A stretch of DNA of 64,000 nt from Castellaniella caeni NBRC 101664 (GTDB taxonomy: Bacteria > Pseudomonadota > Gammaproteobacteria > Burkholderiales > Burkholderiaceae_B): contig NZ_BCWN01000016.1 of the NCBI RefSeq assembly GCF_001592225.1, positions 16,225-80,224 of the forward strand, read 5' to 3'. The translations under genes were made by a program, and so were the position numbers. Of this stretch, positions 19,224-27,821 are shown one piece after another. The notes under the pieces are model-generated. The model was given only the letters and a program-made list of their open reading frames with translations. It ran no database searches and had not been told where the DNA came from. Each line of letters begins with the position of its first letter. The first letter of the stretch is position 1.

Positions 19224-19790
19224 TCAATCGTCCAGGTTCTGGATGTGAATGTCGTAGCCAAAGGCGCGCTGCTGCACCTGTACGGGCCGACGTCCGCCGG
19301 GGGCTGCATCATAGTCGATGCGCGTGACAATCTCGCCCCGCTCGTCCAGCAGCCGACGCTGCAGGCCTGCGTCCACCAGCTGCCAGCCCGTCGGCAGGAC
19401 GGCCTGCCAGGCAGCCACCGGCCAGTAGCTCAACATGATGTCGGAGAGCACCTGCGCCGCGGGCGGCAGGCCCGGCGCCGCAACGTGCTGGCGCGCCTGC
19501 AGGCCGTGCGCATCATACTGAAGCGTGAAGAGCCGTATGCCCACCATCGAAAGCCCCACGAGCGACAGGCGGCGGGCATCCGCATCGAGCACGACCGTGA
19601 GCGCATGTTCACGCCCGCGATAGCGGCTGGTGAGCAGTTGATGGGCCTGAACGGCGGGTGTCAGCCCCGGCTGCGGCAGGAACACACGCACGCCGGGCCG
19701 CAGCCAGGCGCTGGGCCGCGCGCCATCGGGCACGCTGGCGCAAGACGACAGCACCAGCAGACACAGCAGAGCGAGCAGGCGTTTCAACAT
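19224..19790 (-). CDS. apeN: ApeN-like DUF3261 lipoprotein
   Basis: 188 residues with a classical lipoprotein signal: LLALLCLLVLSSC, the lipobox cysteine at about residue 17. The remainder is a beta-rich domain typical of the DUF3261 family found in aryl polyene and flexirubin-like clusters. Its likely role is in moving or anchoring the APE lipid at the outer membrane with the LolA-like ApeL and the MMPL protein ApeM. The start overlaps the end of apeM by 7 nt. No catalytic motif is visible. The function is inferred from cluster context. Confidence 0.82.
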   Translation of the reverse strand: MLKRLLALLCLLVLSSCASVPDGARPSAWLRPGVRVFLPQPGLTPAVQAHQLLTSRYRGREHALTVVLDADARRLSLVGLSMVGIRLFTLQYDAHGLQARQHVAAPGLPPAAQVLSDIMLSYWPVAAWQAVLPTGWQLVDAGLQRRLLDERGEIVTRIDYDAAPGGRRPVQVQQRAFGYDIHIQNLDD

Positions 19791-22105
19791 GAGGGTTCCG
19801 TCACGGGAGGGTCTGAATCGGGCAGTGCCAGGGGGGCCAGCAGAAAGGCCGTCAGAATGCCAACGCTGAGCACGATGCCAAAACTGCTGATGGCCCGCGT
19901 GCTGCTGAAAACCAGCACGCCCAGCGTCAGCAACGTGGTCAGCATGGCCAGCAGCACGGCAAACAGCGAGGTTCTGGGCGTGCCCCTGGGGTTGCCGAAG
20001 AAAATGGTGTAGTTGATGCCGATGCCCAGCACCAGCACCAGGGCCAGTAGCGAGAACAGATTGGCACTGCGCCCGAAAAGCGTCAGGGCGCCCAGCCCCA
20101 GAGCCAGCGACAGCAGTGAGGGCACGCTGGTGCGCAGGCCACGGCGCCAGCCCAGCCGGGCCACCGACACGGCACAGACCACGCCCAGGGCCAGGATCAG
20201 CAGTCCGCCGAGCATCCGCCGGTAACGGGCAAAGAGCTGATCGAAAGCCGCCTTGCGATCGATCCAGTGGATGCCGTCAGCGGGCTGCGCCAGCGCCGCC
20301 AGCGCGGTCGTCTGGCTGACGCCCGCCACAGGCACGAGTACGGCGCTGCGGCCATCGGGCAGACTCAACCACAGCAGGCGCCAACCCTGGCTGGCCGGGC
20401 TTGCCAGCCAGGCCTGCGGCTCCAGCGGCACCAGGCGGGTGTCGGCCGGGGGCAGATCCAGGCCAACGGCGGTCAGCGCCTGCCGCACCCCGGCGGCAGC
20501 CGCCCGCAGCAGGCGCTGATCCTCCACCTGGCGCTGCAGGGAATGCAGGGGTAAGGCGCGGTACGATCGCAACCAGCCCGCCGCCTGCGCCCGGGCCAGC
20601 CGAGGCACGAACGCATCCAGGCGTTCGAGCGCCTGCTGAGGCGAGCGCCCCACGATCAGAAACCACTTCTGATCCATACTCTGCCCCGTCAGCCCGGTGA
20701 TGCGCCGATCCTGCGCCTGGATGCGGGCGGGCGGTTCCTGCAGCTGGGCGATGTCGTCGCTGAAAGGCAGGCGACCGAGCGCCAAGGCTGCCAGCCCGGC
20801 TAGCAGCAGGGGGACGCCCACGCGCACCAAGCGCCGGGTGCGCCAGAGCCGCAGCCAAGCGTCCAGCTGTGACAGGCAGGGCACTGGCGCGGCGCGCAGG
20901 GAATGAGTCAGCAGCGGATGCCAGAGCACGACCGTGAGACAGGCCGCACACAGCCCCGCCGCCGCGAAGATCGCCAGCTGGCGGATGCCGGGGAACGGTG
21001 CCAGGGTCAGCAGCAGGTACGCCACGGCGCTGGTGCCCAGCGCCATGAACAGCGCCGGGCGCACGCGCCCCATGCTGCGCCAGGGCGATTCCTCATAAGG
21101 CCGCGCGCGGCGCTCGACCAGGTAATACAGGGCGTAGTCCACCGAAATCCCCACCACGCTCAGACTCATCGCCAGGGTCATCAGGTGTACTTCGCCAAAC
21201 AGGGCCACCGTGAGCGCCGTCCCCCACAGGGCACCCATGCCCACCGACAGGACGCACAGCAGCAGCGGCAAGAGGCTGCGAAAGGCCACCAAGATCAGCA
21301 GCACCACGCCGAGTATCGTCACACTGCCGATCACCGTCACGTCGTGCCCGGCCTGACGCGCCGCGTGCGCGCTGTAGAACAAGCTGCCACGCGAGAGCAC
21401 GCTGGCCTGGGGATGGGCCGCCAGGAAGGCGGCTTCTTCCCGGCGAAACACCGCCACCAGCGCGCGCGTGCGGCTCATGTCGAAACTGGAAGCCTGCAAC
21501 TGGGCGGGCAGAAAATACCAGAAACGCCCCTGGGCGTCGCGCGTGCTCAACCAGCCATCGTTCAGGCTCAACGCGCCCGCTCCCTGCATGAGCGCCATCT
21601 GCGCGCCACGCACCAGCATCAGGGGGTCGTGCGCAAGCTCTTGTTGCCCCACGCCCGCGAAGGCCGAATACAACTGCCCCAGCACCCACTGCGCCTGGAC
21701 ATCGCTGCCCGCCTGCAGGCGGGCACGCGTCTGGGCATCCAGCAGGCTGTTGCGATAAGTATGGAAGAACTGCAGCCACTGCCGCTGCAGCTGCGGGGTC
21801 ATCGGCCCCTGCACCTCGGCCACGCCTGGCAGCGCCAGCATGCGCGTGCGCCACTGGGCCGCCAACCGCGCATCGGGCTGCGTGCCCGGTGACACCATCC
21901 AGACCACCTGGCGATCCAGTCGGCGCGTGAAGGCCCTCTCAAGATCGGCTGCCGTTGCGTCCTGCGACTGTACGGGCAGCAGCGCCAGCACGCTGGCGTT
22001 GACGGGCACCGCCGCCCAGCGACTCAGCAGCCAAGCGGCGGCCACCAGGCACGCCACCAGCCAAATCAGCGCCGCCTTAGAATTGAAAGTATCGAGCTTC
22101 GGCAT
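19784..22105 (-). CDS. apeM: ApeM-like MMPL/RND exporter
   Basis: 773 residues. One N-terminal helix is followed by a periplasmic domain (about 50-250), a block of five or six helices, a second periplasmic domain (about 440-620) and a final helix block, the MMPL/RND layout. SLSVVGISVDYALYYLVE and LVLVLGIGINYTIFFGN are the paired fourth-helix motifs with the proton-relay aspartate in the first; the second has asparagine instead of aspartate. It probably moves the APE lipid out of the inner membrane using proton-motive force. It overlaps apeL by 29 nt and apeN by 7 nt. Confidence 0.88.
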   Translation of the reverse strand: MPKLDTFNSKAALIWLVACLVAAAWLLSRWAAVPVNASVLALLPVQSQDATAADLERAFTRRLDRQVVWMVSPGTQPDARLAAQWRTRMLALPGVAEVQGPMTPQLQRQWLQFFHTYRNSLLDAQTRARLQAGSDVQAQWVLGQLYSAFAGVGQQELAHDPLMLVRGAQMALMQGAGALSLNDGWLSTRDAQGRFWYFLPAQLQASSFDMSRTRALVAVFRREEAAFLAAHPQASVLSRGSLFYSAHAARQAGHDVTVIGSVTILGVVLLILVAFRSLLPLLLCVLSVGMGALWGTALTVALFGEVHLMTLAMSLSVVGISVDYALYYLVERRARPYEESPWRSMGRVRPALFMALGTSAVAYLLLTLAPFPGIRQLAIFAAAGLCAACLTVVLWHPLLTHSLRAAPVPCLSQLDAWLRLWRTRRLVRVGVPLLLAGLAALALGRLPFSDDIAQLQEPPARIQAQDRRITGLTGQSMDQKWFLIVGRSPQQALERLDAFVPRLARAQAAGWLRSYRALPLHSLQRQVEDQRLLRAAAAGVRQALTAVGLDLPPADTRLVPLEPQAWLASPASQGWRLLWLSLPDGRSAVLVPVAGVSQTTALAALAQPADGIHWIDRKAAFDQLFARYRRMLGGLLILALGVVCAVSVARLGWRRGLRTSVPSLLSLALGLGALTLFGRSANLFSLLALVLVLGIGINYTIFFGNPRGTPRTSLFAVLLAMLTTLLTLGVLVFSSTRAISSFGIVLSVGILTAFLLAPLALPDSDPPVTEPSC

Positions 22106-22763
22106 CGCTTAAGACATCGGCCCCTGGAAGCGGATCACTGAAATGGATTTCCGTGCGGTCGCCCTGGCGGTCGCGCAAGACGACCGTGCGCAGATGCGCC
22201 GCCCCACCCAGATCGATAGACTCGAACAAGCGATCCAGGGGCGAGGTACGCGGCTGCAAATGTAGGCGCCAGCCCGCTTCGACGGTTTGGAAATCCAGCT
22301 GAAAATTCTGCTGCAAAGAGGCCTGATCCGCCTGCAGCACCGCCCGTAACAGGCGCACCACGTCAAACATCTGCGGGCTGGAGACTGCTGTCAACACCTC
22401 GGGGGCCTGTCCGGCCACCTGCTGCATCATGCGGGTATCGGTCAGCACCAGCGTGAGGCCGAACGGCTGTTCCTGCTGCCACCACAGGCCCTGGTCGCGC
22501 ACCATCAGCAGCTGCCCGCTGGACTTCAGCGGCTTGGGCAACGCACCGAGCCAGCGCGCCTGCTCGAACCGCGCCCGCACAACCGGATGGCTGGCCAGCT
22601 GTTGCTGCACTTGCGCCAGCGTCCAGGCCCGCGCCGACGCGGGCGCGGACGCAAGCCACAGCAGACCGAAGCACAGACCCGCAAGCCAGGCGCGCGCCAG
22701 AACCACACTCTCACCCGCGCCCGCGCACCGAACCCGCAATCGCCAGATACGCGCCAACATCAC
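22077..22763 (-). CDS. apeL: ApeL-like LolA-family outer-membrane lipoprotein carrier homologue
   Basis: 228 residues. A signal peptide with hydrophobic core LAGLCFGLLWLASAPASA sits after an unusually long basic N-terminus of about 22 residues. The mature part begins WTLAQVQQQLASHPVVRARFEQ, a LolA-like opening, with further strands LLMVRDQGLWWQQEQPFGL. LolA proteins ferry lipidated cargo through the periplasm; in APE clusters the carrier is thought to serve the APE lipid. The start is GTG 22763 (GTGA overlap with apeK) or the adjacent ATG 22760. The 3' end runs 29 nt into apeM. Confidence 0.83.
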   Translation of the reverse strand: MMLARIWRLRVRCAGAGESVVLARAWLAGLCFGLLWLASAPASARAWTLAQVQQQLASHPVVRARFEQARWLGALPKPLKSSGQLLMVRDQGLWWQQEQPFGLTLVLTDTRMMQQVAGQAPEVLTAVSSPQMFDVVRLLRAVLQADQASLQQNFQLDFQTVEAGWRLHLQPRTSPLDRLFESIDLGGAAHLRTVVLRDRQGDRTEIHFSDPLPGADVLSDAEARYFQF

Positions 22764-23176
22764 AACCCCACCATCCGGTCGAGCAGCGCCTGGGGGCTGG
22801 CCAGGCAGATTTCGCCCGTGGCCATGTCCACCGCCACCTGCCGGGTCTGAGCCGTCGTCAGGCGCTGGTTGCTGGCGGCATCACGGATTTCGTATTCGAT
22901 GCAAAGGTGGTTCTCGTAGTCGCCGATTCGCGCGCTCACCAGCACCTTCTGCTCGTGGTGCAGGGCGTGCCGGTAGCGCACCTGGAAGTCGATGATAGGC
23001 CAGGCGTAGCCCGTGTCACGCATGGTCTTGTAGCCGAAACCGATCTGATTGAGCACCGCCTCGCGCGCCAGCTCGAAATAGCGCGCATAGTGGCCGTGCC
23101 AGGCCACGCCCATCATATCGACATCATGAAACGGAATGGTCAGCTCGACCCGAGCCTGTCTGCGATCGCCACTCAT
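22760..23176 (-). CDS. apeK: ApeK-like thioesterase (4HBT hotdog)
   Basis: 138 residues of the 4-hydroxybenzoyl-CoA thioesterase family. PFHDVDMMGVAWHGHYARYF contains the catalytic aspartate and the conserved H-G-x-Y, and VRYRHALHHEQKVLV follows. In the APE pathway it is proposed to release or proofread the acyl chain. ATG 23176 overlaps the ApeJ stop (ATGA), and the stop overlaps ApeL (GTGA). It is cytoplasmic. Confidence 0.88.
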   Translation of the reverse strand: MSGDRRQARVELTIPFHDVDMMGVAWHGHYARYFELAREAVLNQIGFGYKTMRDTGYAWPIIDFQVRYRHALHHEQKVLVSARIGDYENHLCIEYEIRDAASNQRLTTAQTRQVAVDMATGEICLASPQALLDRMVGL

Positions 23177-24915
23177 GGCGCCTCCTTGACGGCGTCCACC
23201 GGGGGCGGCGCCTGCCAGAAATCATAGAAATTGAACCAGTCCAGTGGCGACATCAGCGCATGCTGCTCCAGTCGCCGGGCATATCGATCCACCATGGCCT
23301 GCAGGCGCTGTGGGCGCTCGGCGCGCGGCGCCAGGGGCGGGGCCTCGAAGGGCTCACAGTGGATCACGCGCTGCCGCCCAACGCGCAAGGCGAACATCAG
23401 CACCACCGGCGCCCGCAAGGTGGCGGCCAGAATGAAGGGGCCCGCTGAAAAGGGGGCCGGACGCCCCATGAACGGGCTGTACACGATGCGCAGGGCCCGA
23501 TCCCGCGCATGGCCGACGGACAGCCGATCGCCCAGGATCGCCACCCACTCGCCAGCATCCAGCTTCTGCTGCAGCACGAGCGCCGTCTCCGGCCCCAGCT
23601 CGCGCACCGACAGCAGGTGTACGGTCGCCCGCGGCGAAAATTCCTGCAATATCTGGTTGTAGCGCCGGGCGTGATCCGTGAAGACCAGGGCCGTGATGAC
23701 CTGGCCCGCGGACTGCTCGGCCAATGCGCGGCAGACCTCGAGATCCCCCAGGTGCGCGCCCAGGATCAGGGTGCCGCGCCGCGCAACGGGCGACAGCACG
23801 GCCTGCGCTCCGGGGGCCAGCACCACATCGCGCCCCAACACCAGGTCGCCGCGCCAGCCGGCAATTTTGTCGAGCATGGCCTGCGCGAAGCGGCGAAAGT
23901 GCCGATAACTGTTCAAACCGCGCGGCAACACCGTACCAGTGGCGTCGGCGTGGCGGCGCACCACTGCCAGCCACTGGCGGGACGCCCGCCGCGCCGCCCC
24001 GGCGCTGCACCAGTATGCCGCCACCACCGGATACAGGGCCAGCTCGAAGGCGGTGCGTCCCAGGGCCTGGTACAGGCGCATCATGATGCGCATGCCCAGC
24101 AGGCCGCGCAGCTCTTCCTGCTGCGCCCAGTGGCGTATCCGGCGTCCGGCCAGCAGTCGCGGCAGGCGGCGCAGCATGCCGAAGAACAGCCGCGCGTGCA
24201 TCCAGCTGATGCGCACGTTGTCGCGCAAGGCATCAAAATTGGACAACCCACCTTCGGGATAGATCACGCGTGTAGGCACGAAGCGCACCGGTGTGCCCGC
24301 CCAGTACAGGCGCACCATCACCTCGGGGTCGAAATCCATGTAGCGCCCCAGAAGGGGCACCTGCCGCGCCAGGCTCAACACCGGCGCCAGCGGATAGACC
24401 CGAAAGCCGCACATGGCATCGTGGATCTGCAGGGACAGGGTTTCGATCCACACCCAGATATGCGTGAGGTAGCGGCCATAGCGGCGCACTGCGGGGATGG
24501 ATGCGTCATACACCGGCCGCCCGGAAATCAGAGCGTCGGGATGGCGTCGGGCTTCGGCCAGCAGCTGCGGGACATCACCGACGTCGTGCTGACCGTCAGC
24601 ATCGATCTGCAGAGCGTGCCAATAGCCCGCCTGCCGCGCGGCCTGAAACCCTGCCAGCACCGCCCCACCCTTACCCTGATTGCCGGACAGGCGCACAACC
24701 GTCACCCAGGCATACTGCTGCGCCAGGGCGTCGATCTGCACGCGGGTGGGCGGCGCGCTGCCGTCATCGACGATGAAGCAGTGCAGGCCAAATGCAGCCA
24801 GGCGTTGCAGGACGCCCGACAGGCTGGCGCCGTGGTTGTAGCAGGGGATAACGAGGCAACACTGCAGATCGCCCGCGGCGGCCTGCGCCGCGCCGTTCAC
24901 AACCCCGGTATTCAC
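23173..24915 (-). CDS. apeJ: ApeJ-like glycosyltransferase-acyltransferase fusion
   Basis: 580 residues in two parts. Residues about 18-240 are a GT2 domain: LVIPCYNHGASLSGVLQRL, FIVDDGS and LQIDADGQHDVGDV (the D-x-D metal site). Residues about 320-570 are an LpxL/LpxM-like lysophospholipid acyltransferase domain with GAHLGDLEV (H-x4-E) and ILGDRLSVG. The pair should build the lipid anchor that ties the polyene acid to a sugar-containing carrier at the inner membrane. The start is a GTG overlapping the ApeI stop (GTGA). The stop overlaps apeK. The fusion is the usual form in APE clusters. Confidence 0.88.
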   Translation of the reverse strand: MNTGVVNGAAQAAAGDLQCCLVIPCYNHGASLSGVLQRLAAFGLHCFIVDDGSAPPTRVQIDALAQQYAWVTVVRLSGNQGKGGAVLAGFQAARQAGYWHALQIDADGQHDVGDVPQLLAEARRHPDALISGRPVYDASIPAVRRYGRYLTHIWVWIETLSLQIHDAMCGFRVYPLAPVLSLARQVPLLGRYMDFDPEVMVRLYWAGTPVRFVPTRVIYPEGGLSNFDALRDNVRISWMHARLFFGMLRRLPRLLAGRRIRHWAQQEELRGLLGMRIMMRLYQALGRTAFELALYPVVAAYWCSAGAARRASRQWLAVVRRHADATGTVLPRGLNSYRHFRRFAQAMLDKIAGWRGDLVLGRDVVLAPGAQAVLSPVARRGTLILGAHLGDLEVCRALAEQSAGQVITALVFTDHARRYNQILQEFSPRATVHLLSVRELGPETALVLQQKLDAGEWVAILGDRLSVGHARDRALRIVYSPFMGRPAPFSAGPFILAATLRAPVVLMFALRVGRQRVIHCEPFEAPPLAPRAERPQRLQAMVDRYARRLEQHALMSPLDWFNFYDFWQAPPPVDAVKEAP

Positions 24916-25286
24916 GCTCCCTCCGGGTCGAGGAAACGCACGCGCCCCCGGCTGAGCGGGCGGCGCGCGCCGTCGGCTTCCTGCTCATAGGTGAAATCCA
25001 GCCGGTGAAGATCGGCCAGCCAGTGCAGAGATAACCACAGCGTGTCACCGGGCCGGGCCGGCGACTGAAACTTCACCTGATCCAGACCACCAAAGGCTGC
25101 CGTGATGCCGAACAAGGCCTGCGCGTAACCCAGCGCCCAATCCACCTGCACCACGCCCGGCAGGATCGGACACTGCTCAAAGTGCCCCTGAAACCAGAAC
25201 GCATCCTCGGGCAGCCGCACGCACAACGCCACCTGGTCGGGCGCCCGCCACTGGCGCTGCAGCTCGGTCGGTTTCATGCGCCTCAT
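24912..25286 (-). CDS. apeI: ApeI-like 3-hydroxyacyl-ACP dehydratase (FabZ-type hotdog)
   Basis: 124 residues. FQGHFEQCPILPGVVQVDW aligns with the FabZ block G-H-F-x5-P-G-V-x3-E: the catalytic histidine is present, and the acidic residue is aspartate instead of glutamate. QVKFQSPARPGDTL is the second conserved strand. It dehydrates polyene intermediates beside ApeP. ATG 25286 overlaps the ApeH stop (ATGA); a further in-frame ATG at 25277 is possible. The frame open to 25412 lies inside apeH. Confidence 0.86.
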   Translation of the reverse strand: MRRMKPTELQRQWRAPDQVALCVRLPEDAFWFQGHFEQCPILPGVVQVDWALGYAQALFGITAAFGGLDQVKFQSPARPGDTLWLSLHWLADLHRLDFTYEQEADGARRPLSRGRVRFLDPEGA

Positions 25287-26692
25287 GAAAAAAGCTCCCG
25301 CAGCTGCGGCTGCACGCACTTGCCCATGCTGTTGCAGGGGATGCTGGCAACGACCCGCCAATGCCGGGGAATCGCCACCGGCTCGAGCCACCGACGCAAC
25401 TGCTGGCGCCAAGCGGCCTGCAGGCGTGGCAGCCCGTCGGGCGCCGCGGGCGCGGCCAGCGTCAGCACCACCCCCAGCCCCTGCCGCCCGGCCCGGTCGA
25501 GATAGACCGCCACGGCGTCCTGTACGCCGTCCAAGGCGCGCACCCGGGCCTCGACTTCATCGAGCGACACCCGCTTCTCTTCGATCTTCACGATACGATC
25601 CCGCCGTCCCAGCAGCTGGAACCGGCCATCGGCGTCAAATTCGAGTTGATCGTCCAGCGCCTGGCCCGCGGGGGCATCGATCAGGGGCGAGCGCACTTGC
25701 CAGCCGCCCGACACAGCCCGAAAGCGGACATCGGCAAAGGCCTGCCAGCGGGCCCCCGGCGAATCGCGCAGGCGCCAGGCCAGCACGCCGGTTTCCGTGC
25801 TGCCGTAGATTTCATGGGCTGCCACACCCAGCCAGGCCGCCGCCTGTCGGGCAGGCGCCTCGGCCAGCGCGCCGCCCGCGGAGAGCAGCCAGCGCACGCT
25901 CGGAGCTGACAGGCGCGTATCCAGGCGCTTGAGAAATGCCGGGCTGCTAACGAAGGCCAGCGGCTGGCCCGGCGGCAACGCACCCAATGCCTCCGGATAC
26001 GGAATCTGCCCGGCATGCAGGGTCAGCCCCAGCGCCATCGGCAGAAAAATGCGGAAAGTGAGCCCATACAGGTGCTGATGCGTCACCGACGCCACGACCA
26101 TGCAGCCTGCCAGTTGCGCGCCGAACTGAGCGGCTAGCCAGGCGGCTTCGAGATCCATGGCGGCCACGGTCTTCACGACGCGGCGCGGCGTCCCTGTCGA
26201 GCCCGAGGTGAACAGCTCCAGCGTGGCCTGCGGCGGCAGCGCGGCCAGGGTAGCCACCGGATCATCCAGGCCCACTGGGGATACTGCGGCGGGCCCGACC
26301 TGCGCGGGGCCTGACGCGTTCGCGGCACGCGCGGTCACTGCCAGCACGGTTCGCTCCAGCCCGCCCAGGGCCTGCCGCAAGGCGGGCCGGTCGGTCAGCA
26401 CGGCATCGAAGCACGCGCCCTGCTCGCGCAAGGCGGCCTCTTGCAAGTTGCCGGGGATGACGGGCGTACGCCCCGCGTGCAAGGTGGCCAGCAAAGCGGC
26501 CAGAAACGCGCCGCTGTCGTCAAAACACAGGGCCCAGCGCCGCTCGGGCCGGGCAGCCAGCTGCCGAGCGAGCATGGCTACCCACGCCCGCAGGGCGCCA
26601 CGCGTCAAGGGCTGCACCCGCTCGCGTGCGATCACTGGGTCGGACGCCCGATCCGGCGCCAGCCAGTCTGCCATAGGCAATGTCCGCATCAC
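25283..26692 (-). CDS. apeH: ApeH-like AMP-dependent acyl/aryl ligase
   Basis: 469 residues of the ANL adenylating family. LELFTSGSTGTPRRVVKT is the P-loop-like A3 motif, EIYGSTETGVLAWR the A5 motif, FQLLGRRDRIVKIEEKRVS the A7/A8 hinge, and NSMGKCVQPQL carries the C-terminal lysine. It should activate the aryl starter (4-hydroxybenzoate-like acid) as an acyl-AMP for loading onto an APE acyl carrier protein. The start is GTG 26692 or ATG 26689 within GTGATG, overlapping the ApeG stop. The stop overlaps apeI. Confidence 0.88.
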   Translation of the reverse strand: MMRTLPMADWLAPDRASDPVIARERVQPLTRGALRAWVAMLARQLAARPERRWALCFDDSGAFLAALLATLHAGRTPVIPGNLQEAALREQGACFDAVLTDRPALRQALGGLERTVLAVTARAANASGPAQVGPAAVSPVGLDDPVATLAALPPQATLELFTSGSTGTPRRVVKTVAAMDLEAAWLAAQFGAQLAGCMVVASVTHQHLYGLTFRIFLPMALGLTLHAGQIPYPEALGALPPGQPLAFVSSPAFLKRLDTRLSAPSVRWLLSAGGALAEAPARQAAAWLGVAAHEIYGSTETGVLAWRLRDSPGARWQAFADVRFRAVSGGWQVRSPLIDAPAGQALDDQLEFDADGRFQLLGRRDRIVKIEEKRVSLDEVEARVRALDGVQDAVAVYLDRAGRQGLGVVLTLAAPAAPDGLPRLQAAWRQQLRRWLEPVAIPRHWRVVASIPCNSMGKCVQPQLRELFS

Positions 26693-27276
26693 GCCCCCGC
26701 CCGCCGGATCACCCGTCGGCGCACGGCATATTCAAGCACCATCAGCCCTCCCATCAGGCCATAGGCGATACCGCCGTTCCACAAGGCCCACCAGTCGAGA
26801 TCGCCCGCCAGGCAACTGTGCAGAGCCACGGCGCCATTGCAGGCAAAAAAGACCGTCCACACCTGCGTGACCCGCCGGGTATAGGCAACCGCAGCCGTCG
26901 GCAGATCGGGCGTGCGCAACCGCGCGATGCGCTCTACGAGTGACGGGCCTTGCCACAGCGACAGGCCGAACAGCGCCAGCAGCACCCCATTGATCACCAC
27001 GGGGTAGTACAGCAGCCAGCCCTGCTGGCGCAGCAACAGGCTGGCCAGCACCAGCGCGGCGGCACCCACCGTGCCGGGCAGCGCCAGTACGCGCAAGGGT
27101 GATGCCCCCGCAGCCGCGCCACGCAGGCACCACAGGCGCACGAGCAACAGCAGGCCCAGGGCAGGAGCCAGCCACGACATCTGGCCGCGGGTGATGCCCA
27201 GCCAGACGAGGACGGGCCACGCGACCAGCACGACGCCGCTCGCCCACGCAATCGACATGGACTTGATCAAGCTCAC
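26689..27276 (-). CDS. apeG: ApeG-like integral membrane protein (COG4648 type)
   Basis: 195 residues, strongly hydrophobic with about five predicted helices; a polar loop with LRTPDLPTAAVAYTRRVTQVW lies between the third and fourth. It resembles the conserved COG4648 membrane protein placed between the ACP and ligase genes in aryl polyene clusters. No enzymatic motif is visible, and its role is unknown. GTG 27276 overlaps the ACP stop (GTGA), and the stop overlaps apeH (GTGATG). Confidence 0.8.
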   Translation of the reverse strand: MSLIKSMSIAWASGVVLVAWPVLVWLGITRGQMSWLAPALGLLLLVRLWCLRGAAAGASPLRVLALPGTVGAAALVLASLLLRQQGWLLYYPVVINGVLLALFGLSLWQGPSLVERIARLRTPDLPTAAVAYTRRVTQVWTVFFACNGAVALHSCLAGDLDWWALWNGGIAYGLMGGLMVLEYAVRRRVIRRAGA

Positions 27277-27557
27277 GCGGCCCCAGCGGCGGGGGCTTCC
27301 TGCAGTAGCGCCTGAACGACCCGCACGACGTCCTGCACCGTGCGCACTGACTTGAACACTTCCGGGCGCACACGGCGGCCCGTCTTTTTCTGCAGGTGCA
27401 CTACCATATCCACGGCGTCGATGCTGTCGAGCTCGAGGTCTTCATACAACCGGGCCTCGGGGGTGACCTGCTCGGGCGTGAGGTCGAAGAGCTGCACCAG
27501 CAGGGCCGACACTTCGTCCAGCAGCGCGGCGGAGTCCAGCGTGCTCAACGTATTCAT
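27273..27557 (-). CDS. apeF: ApeF-like acyl carrier protein
   Basis: 94 residues. YEDLELDSIDAVDMVVHLQ carries the phosphopantetheine serine in D-S-I-D at about residue 44. The C-terminal helix region (VQDVVRVVQALLQE) is typical of a four-helix ACP. It carries starter or growing polyene chains for ApeO/ApeC and should be activated by the PPTase encoded at the end of the operon. Overlaps: ATGA with apeE upstream, GTGA with apeG downstream. Confidence 0.92.
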   Translation of the reverse strand: MNTLSTLDSAALLDEVSALLVQLFDLTPEQVTPEARLYEDLELDSIDAVDMVVHLQKKTGRRVRPEVFKSVRTVQDVVRVVQALLQEAPAAGAA

Positions 27558-27811
27558 GCCGTCTGCCCCTCAATGAACTGCGCCAGACTCGCCACCGAAT
27601 GAAAGTGGCGGCGGGTGTCTTCCGCCTCGGCGGCCAGCACGATGCCGAAGCGGTTCTTCACCGCCAGGCCCAGTTCGAGCGCGTCGATGGAATCGAGCCC
27701 CAGCCCGTCCCCGAACAGGGGGGCCTGCGCATCGATGTCGTCGGCAGACATGCCTTCGAGGTTCAAGGTCTCGATGATGAGCATCTTGATTTGTTGAATC
27801 AGGTCTTGCAT
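27554..27811 (-). CDS. apeE: ApeE-like acyl carrier protein
   Basis: 85 residues. FGDGLGLDSIDALELGLAV carries the phosphopantetheine serine in D-S-I-D near residue 40, within a typical acidic ACP helix 2. It is one of two dedicated carrier proteins of the aryl polyene pathway. It starts 10 nt after apeD and overlaps apeF by ATGA. The two ACPs are clearly different in sequence, so they are not a recent duplication and probably have separate roles. Confidence 0.92.
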   Translation of the reverse strand: MQDLIQQIKMLIIETLNLEGMSADDIDAQAPLFGDGLGLDSIDALELGLAVKNRFGIVLAAEAEDTRRHFHSVASLAQFIEGQTA

Positions 27812-27821
27812 GGAACGATCT

